Positions 26,559 through 35,404 of a DNA stretch of 64,000 nt are shown one piece after another (the stretch's first letter is position 1; the number at the start of each line of letters is the position of its first letter). The stretch is from positions 1 through 64,000 of the forward strand of contig NZ_JANIDX010000004.1 in assembly GCF_026385485.1 (NCBI RefSeq), read 5' to 3'. The notes beneath the pieces were generated by a model. The model saw nothing but the letters and a program-made list of their open reading frames with translations. It had not been told where the DNA came from and made no database searches. The position numbers and the translations under genes are program-made. The DNA comes from Bombella pollinis (GTDB lineage Bacteria; Pseudomonadota; Alphaproteobacteria; Acetobacterales; Acetobacteraceae).

Positions 26559-27394
26559 GCCAGCAAGAGCGGGTTGGGATTTTAGCCGGTGGTGGTCCCT
26601 TGCCTGCTCGTGTTGCTGCGGCCCTACGCCAGCAAGGGCGTGAGCCGTTTCTTATCGGTTTTCAAGATTTTGTAGATGAGGCGTTGCTTACGCCCTACCC
26701 TCATGAGGTTATACGCCTCGGTGAGGCTGGGGCGATTCTGCGCGCTTTGAGGGCGCAGCATTGCCGAGAGCTTGTTTTAATAGGCCCAATTAAGCGACCC
26801 TCATGGCGGGCTTTACGGCCTGATGCAGAGGGGATGCGCTTGATAGGCCGGTTAGGCCGCGCCCTCTTTGCGGGGGATGATGGCCTTCTTGCTGCGATTG
26901 TACGCCTCTTGGAGGAGGAAGGCTTTCGCATCCGTGGGGCGCATGAGTTTCTCACACCGTCATGTTGCCAGAAGGGAGCATGGGGCAGGTTTCAGCCTGA
27001 TGAACAAGCGTTAGCGGATATAAAGCAAGCGGTGCATATTTTATCCGTGATGGGACCGCTAGATATTGGGCAGGGCTGTGTTGTTCAGCAAGGGCTGACC
27101 TTGGCGGTAGAAGCTCTGGAGGGGACAGATGCGATGCTCCAGCGTTGTGCGGCTTTGCAGCAGGAAGGGGCGGGCGGGGTGCTCGTTAAAATGCCCAAAG
27201 CGGGGCAAGAGCTGCGTGCTGATATGCCAACAATCGGTCCGATGACTCTTGTAAGGGCGGCAGAGGCTGGGTTGCGTGGGGTCGCTTTTCCCCCACAGCT
27301 GACCTTGGTGCTGGATGAGAAGCACTGTATAAGAGAGGCAGACCGTTTAGGATTATTTCTTTATGGCTTGGGGGCGGAAACACCCTCTTTATAG
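26555..27394 (+). CDS. lpxI: UDP-2,3-diacylglucosamine pyrophosphatase LpxI
   Basis: A 279-residue LpxI (DUF1009) protein, the alphaproteobacterial replacement for LpxH, giving lipid X plus UMP. Family features are VGILAGGGPLPARVA at the start, LIGPIKRPSWRALRPD, and GVLVKMPKAGQELRADMPTIG. The start GTG 26555 overlaps the lpxA stop. The next lipid A enzyme, LpxB, is often directly downstream in related genomes but here gloA follows. Confidence 0.92.
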   Translation: MSQQERVGILAGGGPLPARVAAALRQQGREPFLIGFQDFVDEALLTPYPHEVIRLGEAGAILRALRAQHCRELVLIGPIKRPSWRALRPDAEGMRLIGRLGRALFAGDDGLLAAIVRLLEEEGFRIRGAHEFLTPSCCQKGAWGRFQPDEQALADIKQAVHILSVMGPLDIGQGCVVQQGLTLAVEALEGTDAMLQRCAALQQEGAGGVLVKMPKAGQELRADMPTIGPMTLVRAAEAGLRGVAFPPQLTLVLDEKHCIREADRLGLFLYGLGAETPSL

Positions 27395-27413
27395 GGAGTA
27401 GGACGAAAGAGAT

Positions 27414-27821
27414 ATGAGCATTTATCTTCACACAATGGTTCGTGTACGTGACCTTGAGCGTAGTTTAAGCTTTTACCGGCTGCTAGGCATGCGTGAGCTG
27501 CGGCGGTTAGAAGTGCCAGAGGGGCGGTTTACGCTGGTTTATATTGGCTATGGCGGCAATGAGCATGGTGAAGCGGAAATTGAGTTCACCTATAATTGGG
27601 ACCAAACAGAAGATTATACTCACGGCACGGGCTTCGGGCATTTTGCTGTTGGGGTGCCAAATGTTGCGGAGGCGGTAGAGGTTGTTCGCCAGGGAGGTGG
27701 GCGCGTTACGCGTGAGGCTGGGCCGATGGGCAATACGGGCATTGTGATTGCCTTCGTGCAGGACCCTGATGGCTATAAGATTGAGCTGATTGAGAAAGCT
27801 GACGCTCCGAAGCCTGCCTAA
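27414..27821 (+). CDS. gloA: lactoylglutathione lyase (glyoxalase I)
   Basis: A 135-residue glyoxalase I that detoxifies methylglyoxal with glutathione. The four metal ligands align with E. coli GloA: H6, E57 (EFTYNW), H76 (GFGHFAVGV) and E124 (GYKIELIE). It begins 19 bases after lpxI with its own AAAGAGAT ribosome site and is probably the last gene of that operon. Glutathione could come from gshB at 58075. Confidence 0.94.
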   Translation: MSIYLHTMVRVRDLERSLSFYRLLGMRELRRLEVPEGRFTLVYIGYGGNEHGEAEIEFTYNWDQTEDYTHGTGFGHFAVGVPNVAEAVEVVRQGGGRVTREAGPMGNTGIVIAFVQDPDGYKIELIEKADAPKPA

Positions 27822-27860
27822 GTTCTAATGCCTTATAAGCAATGAGTGGGCATTGTAGGA

Positions 27861-27888
27861 TTGACAGAGCAGGGCCAGCCCCTTAAAA
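27861..27888 (+). promoter_or_regulatory. predicted promoter of rpmH
   Basis: TTGACA (27861-27866), a 16-base spacer and TTAAAA (27883-27888) form a near-consensus sigma-70 promoter about 90 bases before rpmH. A small hairpin (CCCCT...AGGGG, about 27894-27908) follows in the leader. Confidence 0.6.
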
Positions 27889-27976
27889 GCCACCCCTAAG
27901 TGGAGGGGCGTTATTGGGTGCGTCCTGTTCTAAAACGTGCCATTGAGCATGTTCTAAAGATTAGAGGATAGAAAGA

Positions 27977-28111
27977 ATGAAGCGCACATATCAGCCTTCC
28001 CGTCTGGTTCGTAAGCGTCGTCACGGCTTCCGTACACGCTCCGCTACTGTTGGCGGGCGTCGCGTGCTGGCTAACCGCCGTGCAAAAGGTCGTAAGAAGC
28101 TTTCTGCCTAA
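27977..28111 (+). CDS. rpmH: 50S ribosomal protein L34
   Basis: A 44-residue, very basic ribosomal protein. It reads MKRTYQPSRLVRKRRHGF at the start and ends ANRRAKGRKKLSA, matching L34 along its full length. AGAGGA (27963-27968) lies 8 bases upstream. It is followed 2 bases later by rnpA, the universal rpmH-rnpA pair. Confidence 0.97.
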   Translation: MKRTYQPSRLVRKRRHGFRTRSATVGGRRVLANRRAKGRKKLSA

Positions 28112-28113
28112 TT

Positions 28114-28461
28114 ATGGAGCGGCTTGACCGTCTCAAAAAGCGGTCGCAGTTTCTATATTTAGCCCGTAAGGGGCAGAAGGTCGTGTCTCCCGGTCTCATT
28201 GGGCAGGTTCTGCCGCGAGAGGGGGATGTGGGGGTGCGTGCTGGTTTTACCGTAACGAAAAAGGTCGGTAATTCTGTTGTGCGTAATCGCACCCGCCGCC
28301 GTCTGCGTGAGGCTTTACGTGTGAGCGTGAAGGAGGAGGGCTGCCCTCCTTCTGGTGACCTTGTTTTGATAGGCCGTGCTGCAACGAGGCAACGGCCTTT
28401 CTCTCTTTTAAAGAAAGATGTTCGGAAAGTCCTCCGCGCCTTAGAGGGTGAGGGGAGATGA
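28114..28461 (+). CDS. rnpA: ribonuclease P protein component
   Basis: A 115-residue basic protein subunit of RNase P, which matures tRNA 5' ends. The RNR motif is KKVGNSVVRNRTRRRLREA, and the N-terminal LKKRSQFLYLARKG is typical. It lies between rpmH and yidD and overlaps yidD by 4 bases. Confidence 0.95.
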   Translation: MERLDRLKKRSQFLYLARKGQKVVSPGLIGQVLPREGDVGVRAGFTVTKKVGNSVVRNRTRRRLREALRVSVKEEGCPPSGDLVLIGRAATRQRPFSLLKKDVRKVLRALEGEGR

Positions 28462-28679
28462 GGCATGTGCTTAGTGTCTTTTTGGTCGGTTTAATAAAGC
28501 TGTACCAGATTTTGCTAGGGCCGCTTATGGGTGGGCGTTGTCGTTTTTACCCGTCTTGCAGTGCTTATGGTGAGGAATCGATACGCCGATATGGGCCGTT
28601 TTATGGCTCTTGGTTGACGATACGCCGTATTTTAAAATGTCATCCCTTTCATCCGGGGGGTGTGGATCATCCCCCTTAG
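28458..28679 (+). CDS. yidD: membrane protein insertion efficiency factor YidD
   Basis: A 73-residue YidD, thought to assist YidC-dependent membrane insertion. It shows an amphipathic N-terminal helix, the diagnostic CRFYPSCSAYGEESIRRYG and the C-terminal RILKCHPFHPGGVD. Its position between rnpA and yidC is conserved. Confidence 0.95.
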   Translation: MRHVLSVFLVGLIKLYQILLGPLMGGRCRFYPSCSAYGEESIRRYGPFYGSWLTIRRILKCHPFHPGGVDHPP

Positions 28680-28801
28680 CAGCCTATTTAATAAGGGCGG
28701 GATGGATAAAAAAATGAACCCGGCTATTGTTTTAGGGATGATTTTACGCCAGTGAAGGGCCATCTACCCTTCCAGTTCAACGAAAGAGCGGCTCTAGCCC
28801 G

Positions 28802-30595
28802 ATGGAAAGTAGCAAAAGATTTATCCTCGCTTTTGGCTTATCAGCGTTAATTCTGATTGGCTTTAATTTTCTTGTGCCGCAGAAAGCGCATAAGCCAGAG
28901 GCCGCGCCCCCACCGGCTCCGGCCTCTGTTGTGGCGAATCAATCGCCCGCTGTTACGACTCCTATGGCCTCTCCGGCTGTGGCAGAGGCAGCACAGGACG
29001 ACCACAAAGAGCATCGTCTAGCGGTGCGGAGTCCTGATGTGCAAGGCTCCTTCAATCTGCGCGGGGCGCGGTTGGATGATTTGGAGCTTACGCGCTATCG
29101 CGAAACGATCGCCCATGATAGTCCGCTCGTGCGGTTGCTGGATAAAGCAGGCAGCAAAATGCCGACCTATCTTGTGTTAGGCTGGCAGAATGGGGAGGGG
29201 GATAAAACCCGTGTGCCTGATGAGCAATCCCTCTGGCAGGTCGATGGTGGGCAGGAGGCCCTTACACCAGAGCAGCCCGTGACGCTTTATTGGGATAATG
29301 GCGCGAATGTGCGCTTCATTATTCATTTAGCGCAGGATCGTCACTATATGGTGACGGTACGGCAGGAGGTGGAGAATCACTCTGGCCAGCCTGTCTCACT
29401 TTATCCTTTCCAACGGATACAGCGTGATTATCTGCCGCAAAACACAGGCTCTTTAACAGAGTTTGAGGGCCTTGTTTCCGTCATGGAAAATGACCTGACA
29501 CGCAATGGGTATAAAGACATTCGTGGTGATGCTGGCAAGCCGAATCATGTCTCGTGGGAGGCCACGAGCAAAGGTGGTTGGGGTGGCATTACGGATAAAT
29601 ATTGGTTAGCAGCCATCGGGGCGGATTCGGCTTTGCCTGTCCGTTTGCAAGAAAGTTATCTCCCACAGAGCGGCTCTTATCGCGCAACCTTTACCCCACA
29701 AGAGCCGATGGTCATTCAGGATGGTGCGCGGCTAGGGCAGGGGAGTTACCTGTTTGCTGGTGCGAAAGAACCCGGATTGCTGCGTTATTATGGCCGCAAG
29801 CTAGGTTTGCCCCGCTTTGATGATAGTATTGATTTCGGTTGGAGTGCTTTCTCCTACCTGAATAAGCCCATCCTTTTCGTGCTGCATTGGCTTTATATCC
29901 ATATTGGTAATTTCGGCCTTGCTTTGATGGCTTTAACGCTGTTGGTGAAGATTGTTCTCTTTCCCTTGGCGTCTAAAGCGGCACAATCATCAGCACGTAT
30001 GCGGCTCGTGGCCCCTAAAGTCACGGAGATACGGCAGAAATATAAAGATGACCCGGTGACGATGAATCAGAAGGTCATGGCCTTGTATAAGGAGGAGCAA
30101 ATTAACCCGGTTGGGGGTTGTTTGCCGATGCTTATCCAAGCTCCTATCTTCTTCTGCTTGTATAAGATGCTGAATCTGAGCATTGATGAGCGGCACGCGC
30201 CCTTCTTTGGGTGGATTAAGGACCTCTCCGTCCCAGACCCAACAAATCTGTTTAACTTATTTGGTCTCTTGCCGTTTGACCCAACCCATATTTTCTCCTT
30301 CTTGCATCTTAGCGTCTGGGGAGCGGCATTGGGCATTACCTTCTGGCTGTTGCAGAAGCATAGCATGATTCAGATGGACCCAGCACAGGCACGGATTATG
30401 CAATTCATGCCGCTGGTGTATGTCTTTGTGATGTCGAGCTTTCCTGCTGGTCTGCTGGTTTATTATACATGGAACAACGTGCTGACCTTCCTCCAGCAGC
30501 ATTATATCGAGCGGCGGACGGCCCTGCCTGTACCGTTGATGAAGCTGGGCGGGCGCGCTTTGCGTAAACGCTTTGGCAAGAAGAACGAGCCGTGA
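28802..30595 (+). CDS. yidC: membrane protein insertase YidC
   Basis: A 597-residue inner-membrane insertase. It has an N-terminal membrane segment (FILAFGLSALILIGFNFLVP), a Pro/Ala-rich linker, a large periplasmic beta domain (about 75-345), and the conserved C-terminal five-helix core with a positively charged hairpin (QKYKDDPVTMNQKVMALYKE). Length suits Gram-negative YidC (about 550-600). Its TGA overlaps the engB ATG. The 122 bases before it carry no clear gene. Confidence 0.95.
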   Translation: MESSKRFILAFGLSALILIGFNFLVPQKAHKPEAAPPPAPASVVANQSPAVTTPMASPAVAEAAQDDHKEHRLAVRSPDVQGSFNLRGARLDDLELTRYRETIAHDSPLVRLLDKAGSKMPTYLVLGWQNGEGDKTRVPDEQSLWQVDGGQEALTPEQPVTLYWDNGANVRFIIHLAQDRHYMVTVRQEVENHSGQPVSLYPFQRIQRDYLPQNTGSLTEFEGLVSVMENDLTRNGYKDIRGDAGKPNHVSWEATSKGGWGGITDKYWLAAIGADSALPVRLQESYLPQSGSYRATFTPQEPMVIQDGARLGQGSYLFAGAKEPGLLRYYGRKLGLPRFDDSIDFGWSAFSYLNKPILFVLHWLYIHIGNFGLALMALTLLVKIVLFPLASKAAQSSARMRLVAPKVTEIRQKYKDDPVTMNQKVMALYKEEQINPVGGCLPMLIQAPIFFCLYKMLNLSIDERHAPFFGWIKDLSVPDPTNLFNLFGLLPFDPTHIFSFLHLSVWGAALGITFWLLQKHSMIQMDPAQARIMQFMPLVYVFVMSSFPAGLLVYYTWNNVLTFLQQHYIERRTALPVPLMKLGGRALRKRFGKKNEP

Positions 30596-31257
30596 TGCCA
30601 CATCATATCCCTGCTCTGAGTGAGGAAGAACTTGAGGAAGGTCGGCGGCTTTTTGCAGGCCCTTGTGACTTCTTCTTCGGCGCGCAGACGATCGAGCAGC
30701 TTCCCCCGCCAGAGCGGGCAGAGGTGGCGTTTGCAGGACGCTCTAATGTAGGCAAATCCAGCATCATTAACGCTTTGACGGGGCGGCGGGCTTTGGCCCG
30801 TGCCTCATCAGAGCCGGGGCGGACAAAGCAGCTTAATTTCTTCGACCTCGGCGGGCGTCTTTCTTTGGTGGATATGCCGGGTTATGGCTTTGCTAAAGCC
30901 TCCAAAGCGGTGAAGGAAGATTGGCAGAGGACGATGTTCGCCTATTTGCGTGGCCGTCCGAATCTGGCCCGTGTGATTTTGCTGATTGATGGCCGGGTTG
31001 GCCTTAAAACCTCTGATAAAGAGGTTTGTGCCCTTTTGGATAAGGCGGCGGTTGTCTTTCAAATCGTGCTGACAAAATGCGATGCTTTATCCCCCACGGT
31101 TCTAACAGAGTGTGTGAAGGAAGTGGAAGCCTTGGCGAAAAGCCATGCGGCAGCCTTCCCCCATATTGTGGCGACAAGTAGTACAACTGCGTTGGGTATT
31201 GCGGAATTGCGTGGCATAATAGCGCAGTTTGCTGAACCCGCTATTGGGCGTCCTTGA
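30595..31257 (+). CDS. engB: ribosome biogenesis GTP-binding protein EngB/YihA
   Basis: A 220-residue GTPase for 50S subunit assembly. G1 is GRSNVGKSS (48-56), G3 is DMPGYGFAK and G4 is TKCD. The start overlaps the yidC stop (TGATG), so the two are coupled, and argB follows after 20 bases. Confidence 0.94.
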   Translation: MPHHIPALSEEELEEGRRLFAGPCDFFFGAQTIEQLPPPERAEVAFAGRSNVGKSSIINALTGRRALARASSEPGRTKQLNFFDLGGRLSLVDMPGYGFAKASKAVKEDWQRTMFAYLRGRPNLARVILLIDGRVGLKTSDKEVCALLDKAAVVFQIVLTKCDALSPTVLTECVKEVEALAKSHAAAFPHIVATSSTTALGIAELRGIIAQFAEPAIGRP

Positions 31258-31277
31258 AAAATAGTGTCTGAGAGTGA

Positions 31278-32222
31278 ATGGTCATGTCTTCTTCATCTTC
31301 CCTTCCTATGCCACTCCCAGAAGAATTTCTGGCGTCCGATAAATTAAGCGAGCAAGAGCAAGCGGCTATTCTTGCAAGGGCCTTGCCTTATCTGCGCCGC
31401 TATGCCGGTGATACTATTGTGGTGAAATATGGCGGCCACGCAATGGTTGAGAATGACCTTGCCGCGACATTTGGGCGCGATATTGCCTTGCTCAAGCTTG
31501 TGGGGATTAACCCCATCGTGGTGCATGGCGGGGGGCCACAAATTAACGCTATGATGAAGCGTCTGGGGGTTGAATCCCAGTTCGTGGATGGGCTGCGGGT
31601 GACAGACCGTGAGATGATTGATGTCATCGAGATGGTCCTCTCCGGTACGGTCAATAAGCAAGTGGCAGACCTTATCAGCCATGCAGGGGCCTTGGCCGTT
31701 GGGATTTCCGGCCGGGATGGGCGTTTGATTCAGGCCGAGCGGTTAGTCCATTATCGCCGGGGTGATGCGGCACATCAGGAGGCTATAGACCTCGGCTTTG
31801 TCGGCACGCCTGTGCGGGTGGAGCCGCGCGTTCTTTATGCGCTTTTAGGGGCGGGGTTGATTCCCGTTGTTGCTCCTTTAGGGGCCGGTAAGGAAGGCGA
31901 GATTTATAACATTAATGCCGATACAGCCGCCGGGGCCGTAGCGGGGGCTGTGCGGGCCTCTCGTCTATTGATGCTGACCGATGTACCCGGTGTTTTGGAT
32001 GAGCATGGTAAGCGCATTGAGGAGCTTACCGCAGCAGAGGCACGCCGGCTTATTAAAGAGGGGCATATCACAGGCGGGATGATTCCGAAGGTGGAGACAT
32101 GCCTTAAAGCCGTGCAAGCAGGGGCTAAGGCTGCGGTTATTTTGGATGGTCGCGTGCCTCATACATGCTTGCTAGAGCTGTTTACCCGCGCCGGACCGGG
32201 CACGCTCATCAAGGCAGAATGA
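31278..32222 (+). CDS. argB: acetylglutamate kinase
   Basis: A 314-residue amino-acid kinase, second step of arginine synthesis. Core motifs are VVKYGGHAMVE, VHGGGPQINAMMKRLG, LMLTDVPGVLD and GGMIPKVETCLKAVQAGAKA. The N-terminal extension (about 30 residues) is typical of the arginine-inhibited hexameric type, so feedback control is likely. ATG 31278 and 31284 are both possible. Confidence 0.95.
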   Translation: MVMSSSSSLPMPLPEEFLASDKLSEQEQAAILARALPYLRRYAGDTIVVKYGGHAMVENDLAATFGRDIALLKLVGINPIVVHGGGPQINAMMKRLGVESQFVDGLRVTDREMIDVIEMVLSGTVNKQVADLISHAGALAVGISGRDGRLIQAERLVHYRRGDAAHQEAIDLGFVGTPVRVEPRVLYALLGAGLIPVVAPLGAGKEGEIYNINADTAAGAVAGAVRASRLLMLTDVPGVLDEHGKRIEELTAAEARRLIKEGHITGGMIPKVETCLKAVQAGAKAAVILDGRVPHTCLLELFTRAGPGTLIKAE

Positions 32223-32227
32223 GGAAA

Positions 32228-32246
32228 AGGGCACGCTATTTGCCCT
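32228..32246 (+). other. hairpin between argB and dapD
   Basis: AGGGCA (32228-32233) and TGCCCT (32241-32246) pair over a 7-base loop just after argB. With no T-run, it may be a weak attenuator or processing site between the arginine and lysine genes. Confidence 0.3.
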
Positions 32247-32274
32247 CATGATGGTTGTTAAAAAGGAATGAATT

Positions 32275-33105
32275 ATGGACCACGCAACGCTGCGTAAGCA
32301 TGTAGAAACTTTGTGGGAGGACCGTGCAAGCCTCTCTCCTCAAACCAAAGGGGAGGCGCGCGATGTCGTAGAGGCTGCTCTGGCAGGGTTGGATAACGGG
32401 ACCTTCCGTGTTGCAGAGCAAAAGGGCGAGGAGCGTATTGTTCATGAATGGCTGAAGAAGGCCGTTCTTATGTCCTTCCGTCTTTATGAGTCCGAGCCTA
32501 TGGCTTATGGCTGTGGTGGTGCCCCGGGCTTTGATAAAGTGCCGCTCAAATTTGCTGGTTGGGGCAAGGCTGAGTTCGAGAAAGCAGGCTTCCGCGCTGT
32601 ACCGGGGGCTGTTGTACGGCGTTCGGCTTATATTGCGCCGGGTGTGGTTTTGATGCCCAGCTTCGTTAATCTCGGTGCCCGTGTGGAAAGCGGCACAATG
32701 GTTGATACATGGGCCACAGTGGGCTCCTGCGCTCAAATTGGGAAGAACTGCCACATTAGTGGTGGGGCAGGGATTGGCGGGGTGCTGGAACCCCTCCAAG
32801 CCGCACCGGTGATTATTGGGGATGATTGCTTCATCGGCGCACGCTCTGAGGTGGCTGAGGGCGTCGTGGTCGAGCGTGGCTCTGTTCTCTCCATGGGGGT
32901 TTTCCTTGGGGCCTCCACGAAGATTGTGGATCGCACAACAGGTGAGATTCATATGGGCCGTGTCCCGGCTTACTCTGTTGTTGTGCCGGGTACATTGCCA
33001 CCCAAGACACCGGGTGGGCCTTCTTTAGCTTGCGCGGTCATCGTGAAGCGTGTGGATGAGCGGACACGCTCTAAAACATCCATCAATGAGCTCTTGCGCG
33101 ACTGA
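32275..33105 (+). CDS. dapD: 2,3,4,5-tetrahydropyridine-2,6-dicarboxylate N-succinyltransferase
   Basis: A 276-residue hexapeptide-repeat succinyltransferase of the lysine/diaminopimelate pathway. Recognisable are PGAVVRRSAYIAPGVVLMPS, GTMVDTWATVGSCAQIG and GGAGIGGVLEPLQA. AAGGAA (32264-32268) precedes the ATG. It works directly upstream of DapE in the succinylase branch, and dapE follows after 8 bases. Confidence 0.96.
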   Translation: MDHATLRKHVETLWEDRASLSPQTKGEARDVVEAALAGLDNGTFRVAEQKGEERIVHEWLKKAVLMSFRLYESEPMAYGCGGAPGFDKVPLKFAGWGKAEFEKAGFRAVPGAVVRRSAYIAPGVVLMPSFVNLGARVESGTMVDTWATVGSCAQIGKNCHISGGAGIGGVLEPLQAAPVIIGDDCFIGARSEVAEGVVVERGSVLSMGVFLGASTKIVDRTTGEIHMGRVPAYSVVVPGTLPPKTPGGPSLACAVIVKRVDERTRSKTSINELLRD

Positions 33106-33113
33106 GTGACCTT

Positions 33114-34259
33114 ATGAGCCTGTCATCTTCCCTGCGGGACCCGCTTGCCCTTTTGCAGGCCCTTCTTCGTTGTCGTTCTGTCACCCCGGCTGATGACGGG
33201 GCTTTGGGCGTCGTGGCAGAGGCGTTGGAGATGATGGGCTTTACCGTCAGAAGGTTGGCCTTTGGCCCTAAGGGGGAGGAGACCCCCAATCTTTATGCGC
33301 GGTTAGGGGAGGGTCGTCCCTGCCTTTGCTTTGCTGGTCATACAGATGTTGTGCCCCCCGGTGAGGGGTGGAGCAGCGACCCATTTGCGGGGGAGGTGCG
33401 CGAGGGTCGTATTTATGGCCGTGGTACAGCGGATATGAAAGGCGGCGTAGCGGCCGCTCTGGCCTCTGTAGCGCGCCGGCTGGAGGCCGGGCCTCTTAAA
33501 GGAAGCCTTGCCTTCCTGATTACAGGGGATGAGGAAGGCCCCGCGCATTACGGCACACGCTCCGTGTTGGAGTGGATGAAAGAGCAAGGGGAACAGCCTG
33601 ATTTCTGCCTCCTGGGTGAGCCGACCAACCCAACGGAGATGGGGGAGGTGATTAAGATTGGCCGCCGTGGCAGCATGAATGCCGTCATTACGGTGCGTGG
33701 GGTGCAGGGGCATGTGGCCTATCCACATTTGGCAGATAACCCCACCCATCGGCTTGTGAAGATTTTAAGTGACCTAACAGCGCGTGTGCTGGACCAAGGC
33801 AATGAGTGGTTCGCGCCCTCATCTTTGCAAATTACCAGCATTGATGTCGGTAATTCTGCAACGAATGTGATTCCCGCTACGGCACAGGCGCGGGTGAATA
33901 TTCGCTTTAATGACCTCCATACGGGGGAAAGTCTTTCGGGCTGGATAGAGGATGTTGTGGCGTGCCATACAGCGCATGGCACGGTGGATGTCTCCATCAG
34001 TGGGGAAGCCTTTCGCACTATAGCGGGGGCGGAGGTAGAGCATCTCTCCCAAGCGGTGGAGGCTGTAACAGGGCGGACGCCGAAGCTCGATACTGGCGGG
34101 GGCACGTCCGATGCCCGTTTTATCACGCATTGCTGCCCTGTGGCGGAGTTCGGTCTCGTGGGGGCAACGATGCATAAATGTGATGAGCATGTCTCCCTCG
34201 CTTCATTGGAGGAGCTAACCCAGATTTACGGGGAGTTCATGCAGCGTTTTGGTGTTTAA
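33114..34259 (+). CDS. dapE: succinyl-diaminopimelate desuccinylase
   Basis: A 381-residue zinc M20-family hydrolase removing succinate from N-succinyl-LL-diaminopimelate. Metal and catalytic motifs are FAGHTDVVPPGEGW, YGRGTADMKGG, ITGDEEGPA and a C-terminal STP-type region (DTGGGTSDARFI). Paired with dapD. Its TAA stop overlaps tail-to-tail by 4 bases with the minus-strand AGE-family gene, leaving no room for a terminator. Confidence 0.95.
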   Translation: MSLSSSLRDPLALLQALLRCRSVTPADDGALGVVAEALEMMGFTVRRLAFGPKGEETPNLYARLGEGRPCLCFAGHTDVVPPGEGWSSDPFAGEVREGRIYGRGTADMKGGVAAALASVARRLEAGPLKGSLAFLITGDEEGPAHYGTRSVLEWMKEQGEQPDFCLLGEPTNPTEMGEVIKIGRRGSMNAVITVRGVQGHVAYPHLADNPTHRLVKILSDLTARVLDQGNEWFAPSSLQITSIDVGNSATNVIPATAQARVNIRFNDLHTGESLSGWIEDVVACHTAHGTVDVSISGEAFRTIAGAEVEHLSQAVEAVTGRTPKLDTGGGTSDARFITHCCPVAEFGLVGATMHKCDEHVSLASLEELTQIYGEFMQRFGV

Positions 34260-35404
34260 GCGGGTGGGGCGTTAAGGATAGCCTGCCCCGCGCTATAGAT
34301 ATGATACAAGCTGCTAGCGGGCATATGGTCCGTTGCGCTGTTGCCTGCTTCATCTAGCCGGTCAATCCACCCACCAAAGAGCGTAGCAGGCGCGTATTGG
34401 GTGAAGAAAAGTTGGCTCATACGACATAGACGTTGATACCGCGTAGCAGGATCAGCGGGCGCGTGTTGAGCGAGCAGGCGCATCATCTCCGTTTGGGGCC
34501 AGATGCGTGTTGTGGCCTCTAGTAGGGTACCATCATCATATAACGCATCGGGCAGGAGTGGACCGGGAACAGTTTGGTGGAGGCGGTCATAGAGCTTATG
34601 TTGGGCCTTGCGTGCAGCAGTGGCGTGCGCACCTGTTGGGGCAAGACGATGATACTCTCCTAACAGCCAGCACCATTCGGCTTGATGGCCGGGTTCGACA
34701 CGATTGCGCCCATAGGGTTCTTCTGGCGTCCAAGCGGGGGTAAAGAACTCTAACAGCGCATCTGTCCCTTGGGGGATGAAGGCGCGCAGGGCCAGAGCCA
34801 GAATAGCTTCTGCATGATGGAGAAAAACCTCCCTTTGTGAGACTTCAAAAAGGGTCAGGCAGGCTTCCAGAAGATGCATATGCGGGTTTTGGGAATGTCG
34901 CTCAGAGAGGGCAGGAATAGCGTCACGATACCCCCCTTGAGGGGATGGAAAGAGGGCATCAATCTCAGCAAGGCTTTTCTCAGCTATGGTAAGGAGGGCT
35001 GTATCCCCGCTAAGGCGATAGGCCCATCCATGGGCAAAGAGGATGAAAGCATGGCCGTAAAGGTCGCGCTTGGTGTCAGAGGGGGCAAGGTCCGGCCCTA
35101 AAGCAAAGACCCATCCCGCTTGACCATCAGCACGATGATAGCGTTTGGTGAGTTGTGCCAAACAGGCCAAAGCGCGTTCTCCTGCTTTATAATGGCCGTT
35201 TAAAGCCGCTTGGCAATAAGTCGCAACCTGACGTGCTTGGACCATCAAACGGCGATGAGGGAGGGGGATGGGAGCTCCTGCAAAGGTGAGGCGTTCATGA
35301 TACAAGCCAGCTTGTTCATCAAAACCAGCTTGGTCCCAGAGGGGCAGGGCCTTCTGGCATAACCATGAGTACCATTGTGTTTGCTCTGTTGTGAGAGACG
35401 GCAT
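34256..35404 (-). CDS. AGE-family epimerase/isomerase
   Basis: A 382-residue (alpha/alpha)6-barrel protein of the N-acylglucosamine 2-epimerase family. Family motifs are HRRLMVQARQVATY, DLYGHAFILFAHGWA, SQNPHMHLLEA and VEPGHQAEWCWLLGEYHRL, carrying the conserved His pair. Members epimerise GlcNAc or isomerise mannose/fructose or their phosphates; sequence alone does not decide. The gene starts inside the hldE stop (TAATG), so it is coupled to heptose synthesis and may feed that pathway. It overlaps dapE at the other end. Confidence 0.85.
   Translation of the reverse strand: MPSLTTEQTQWYSWLCQKALPLWDQAGFDEQAGLYHERLTFAGAPIPLPHRRLMVQARQVATYCQAALNGHYKAGERALACLAQLTKRYHRADGQAGWVFALGPDLAPSDTKRDLYGHAFILFAHGWAYRLSGDTALLTIAEKSLAEIDALFPSPQGGYRDAIPALSERHSQNPHMHLLEACLTLFEVSQREVFLHHAEAILALALRAFIPQGTDALLEFFTPAWTPEEPYGRNRVEPGHQAEWCWLLGEYHRLAPTGAHATAARKAQHKLYDRLHQTVPGPLLPDALYDDGTLLEATTRIWPQTEMMRLLAQHAPADPATRYQRLCRMSQLFFTQYAPATLFGGWIDRLDEAGNSATDHMPASSLYHIYSAGQAILNAPPA

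Noticed and set aside
28714..28755. 13-codon frame (MNPAIVLGMILRQ) before yidC with a possible ribosome site
   Set aside because: Too short to judge, no attenuator structure follows, and yidC is not known to use a leader peptide.
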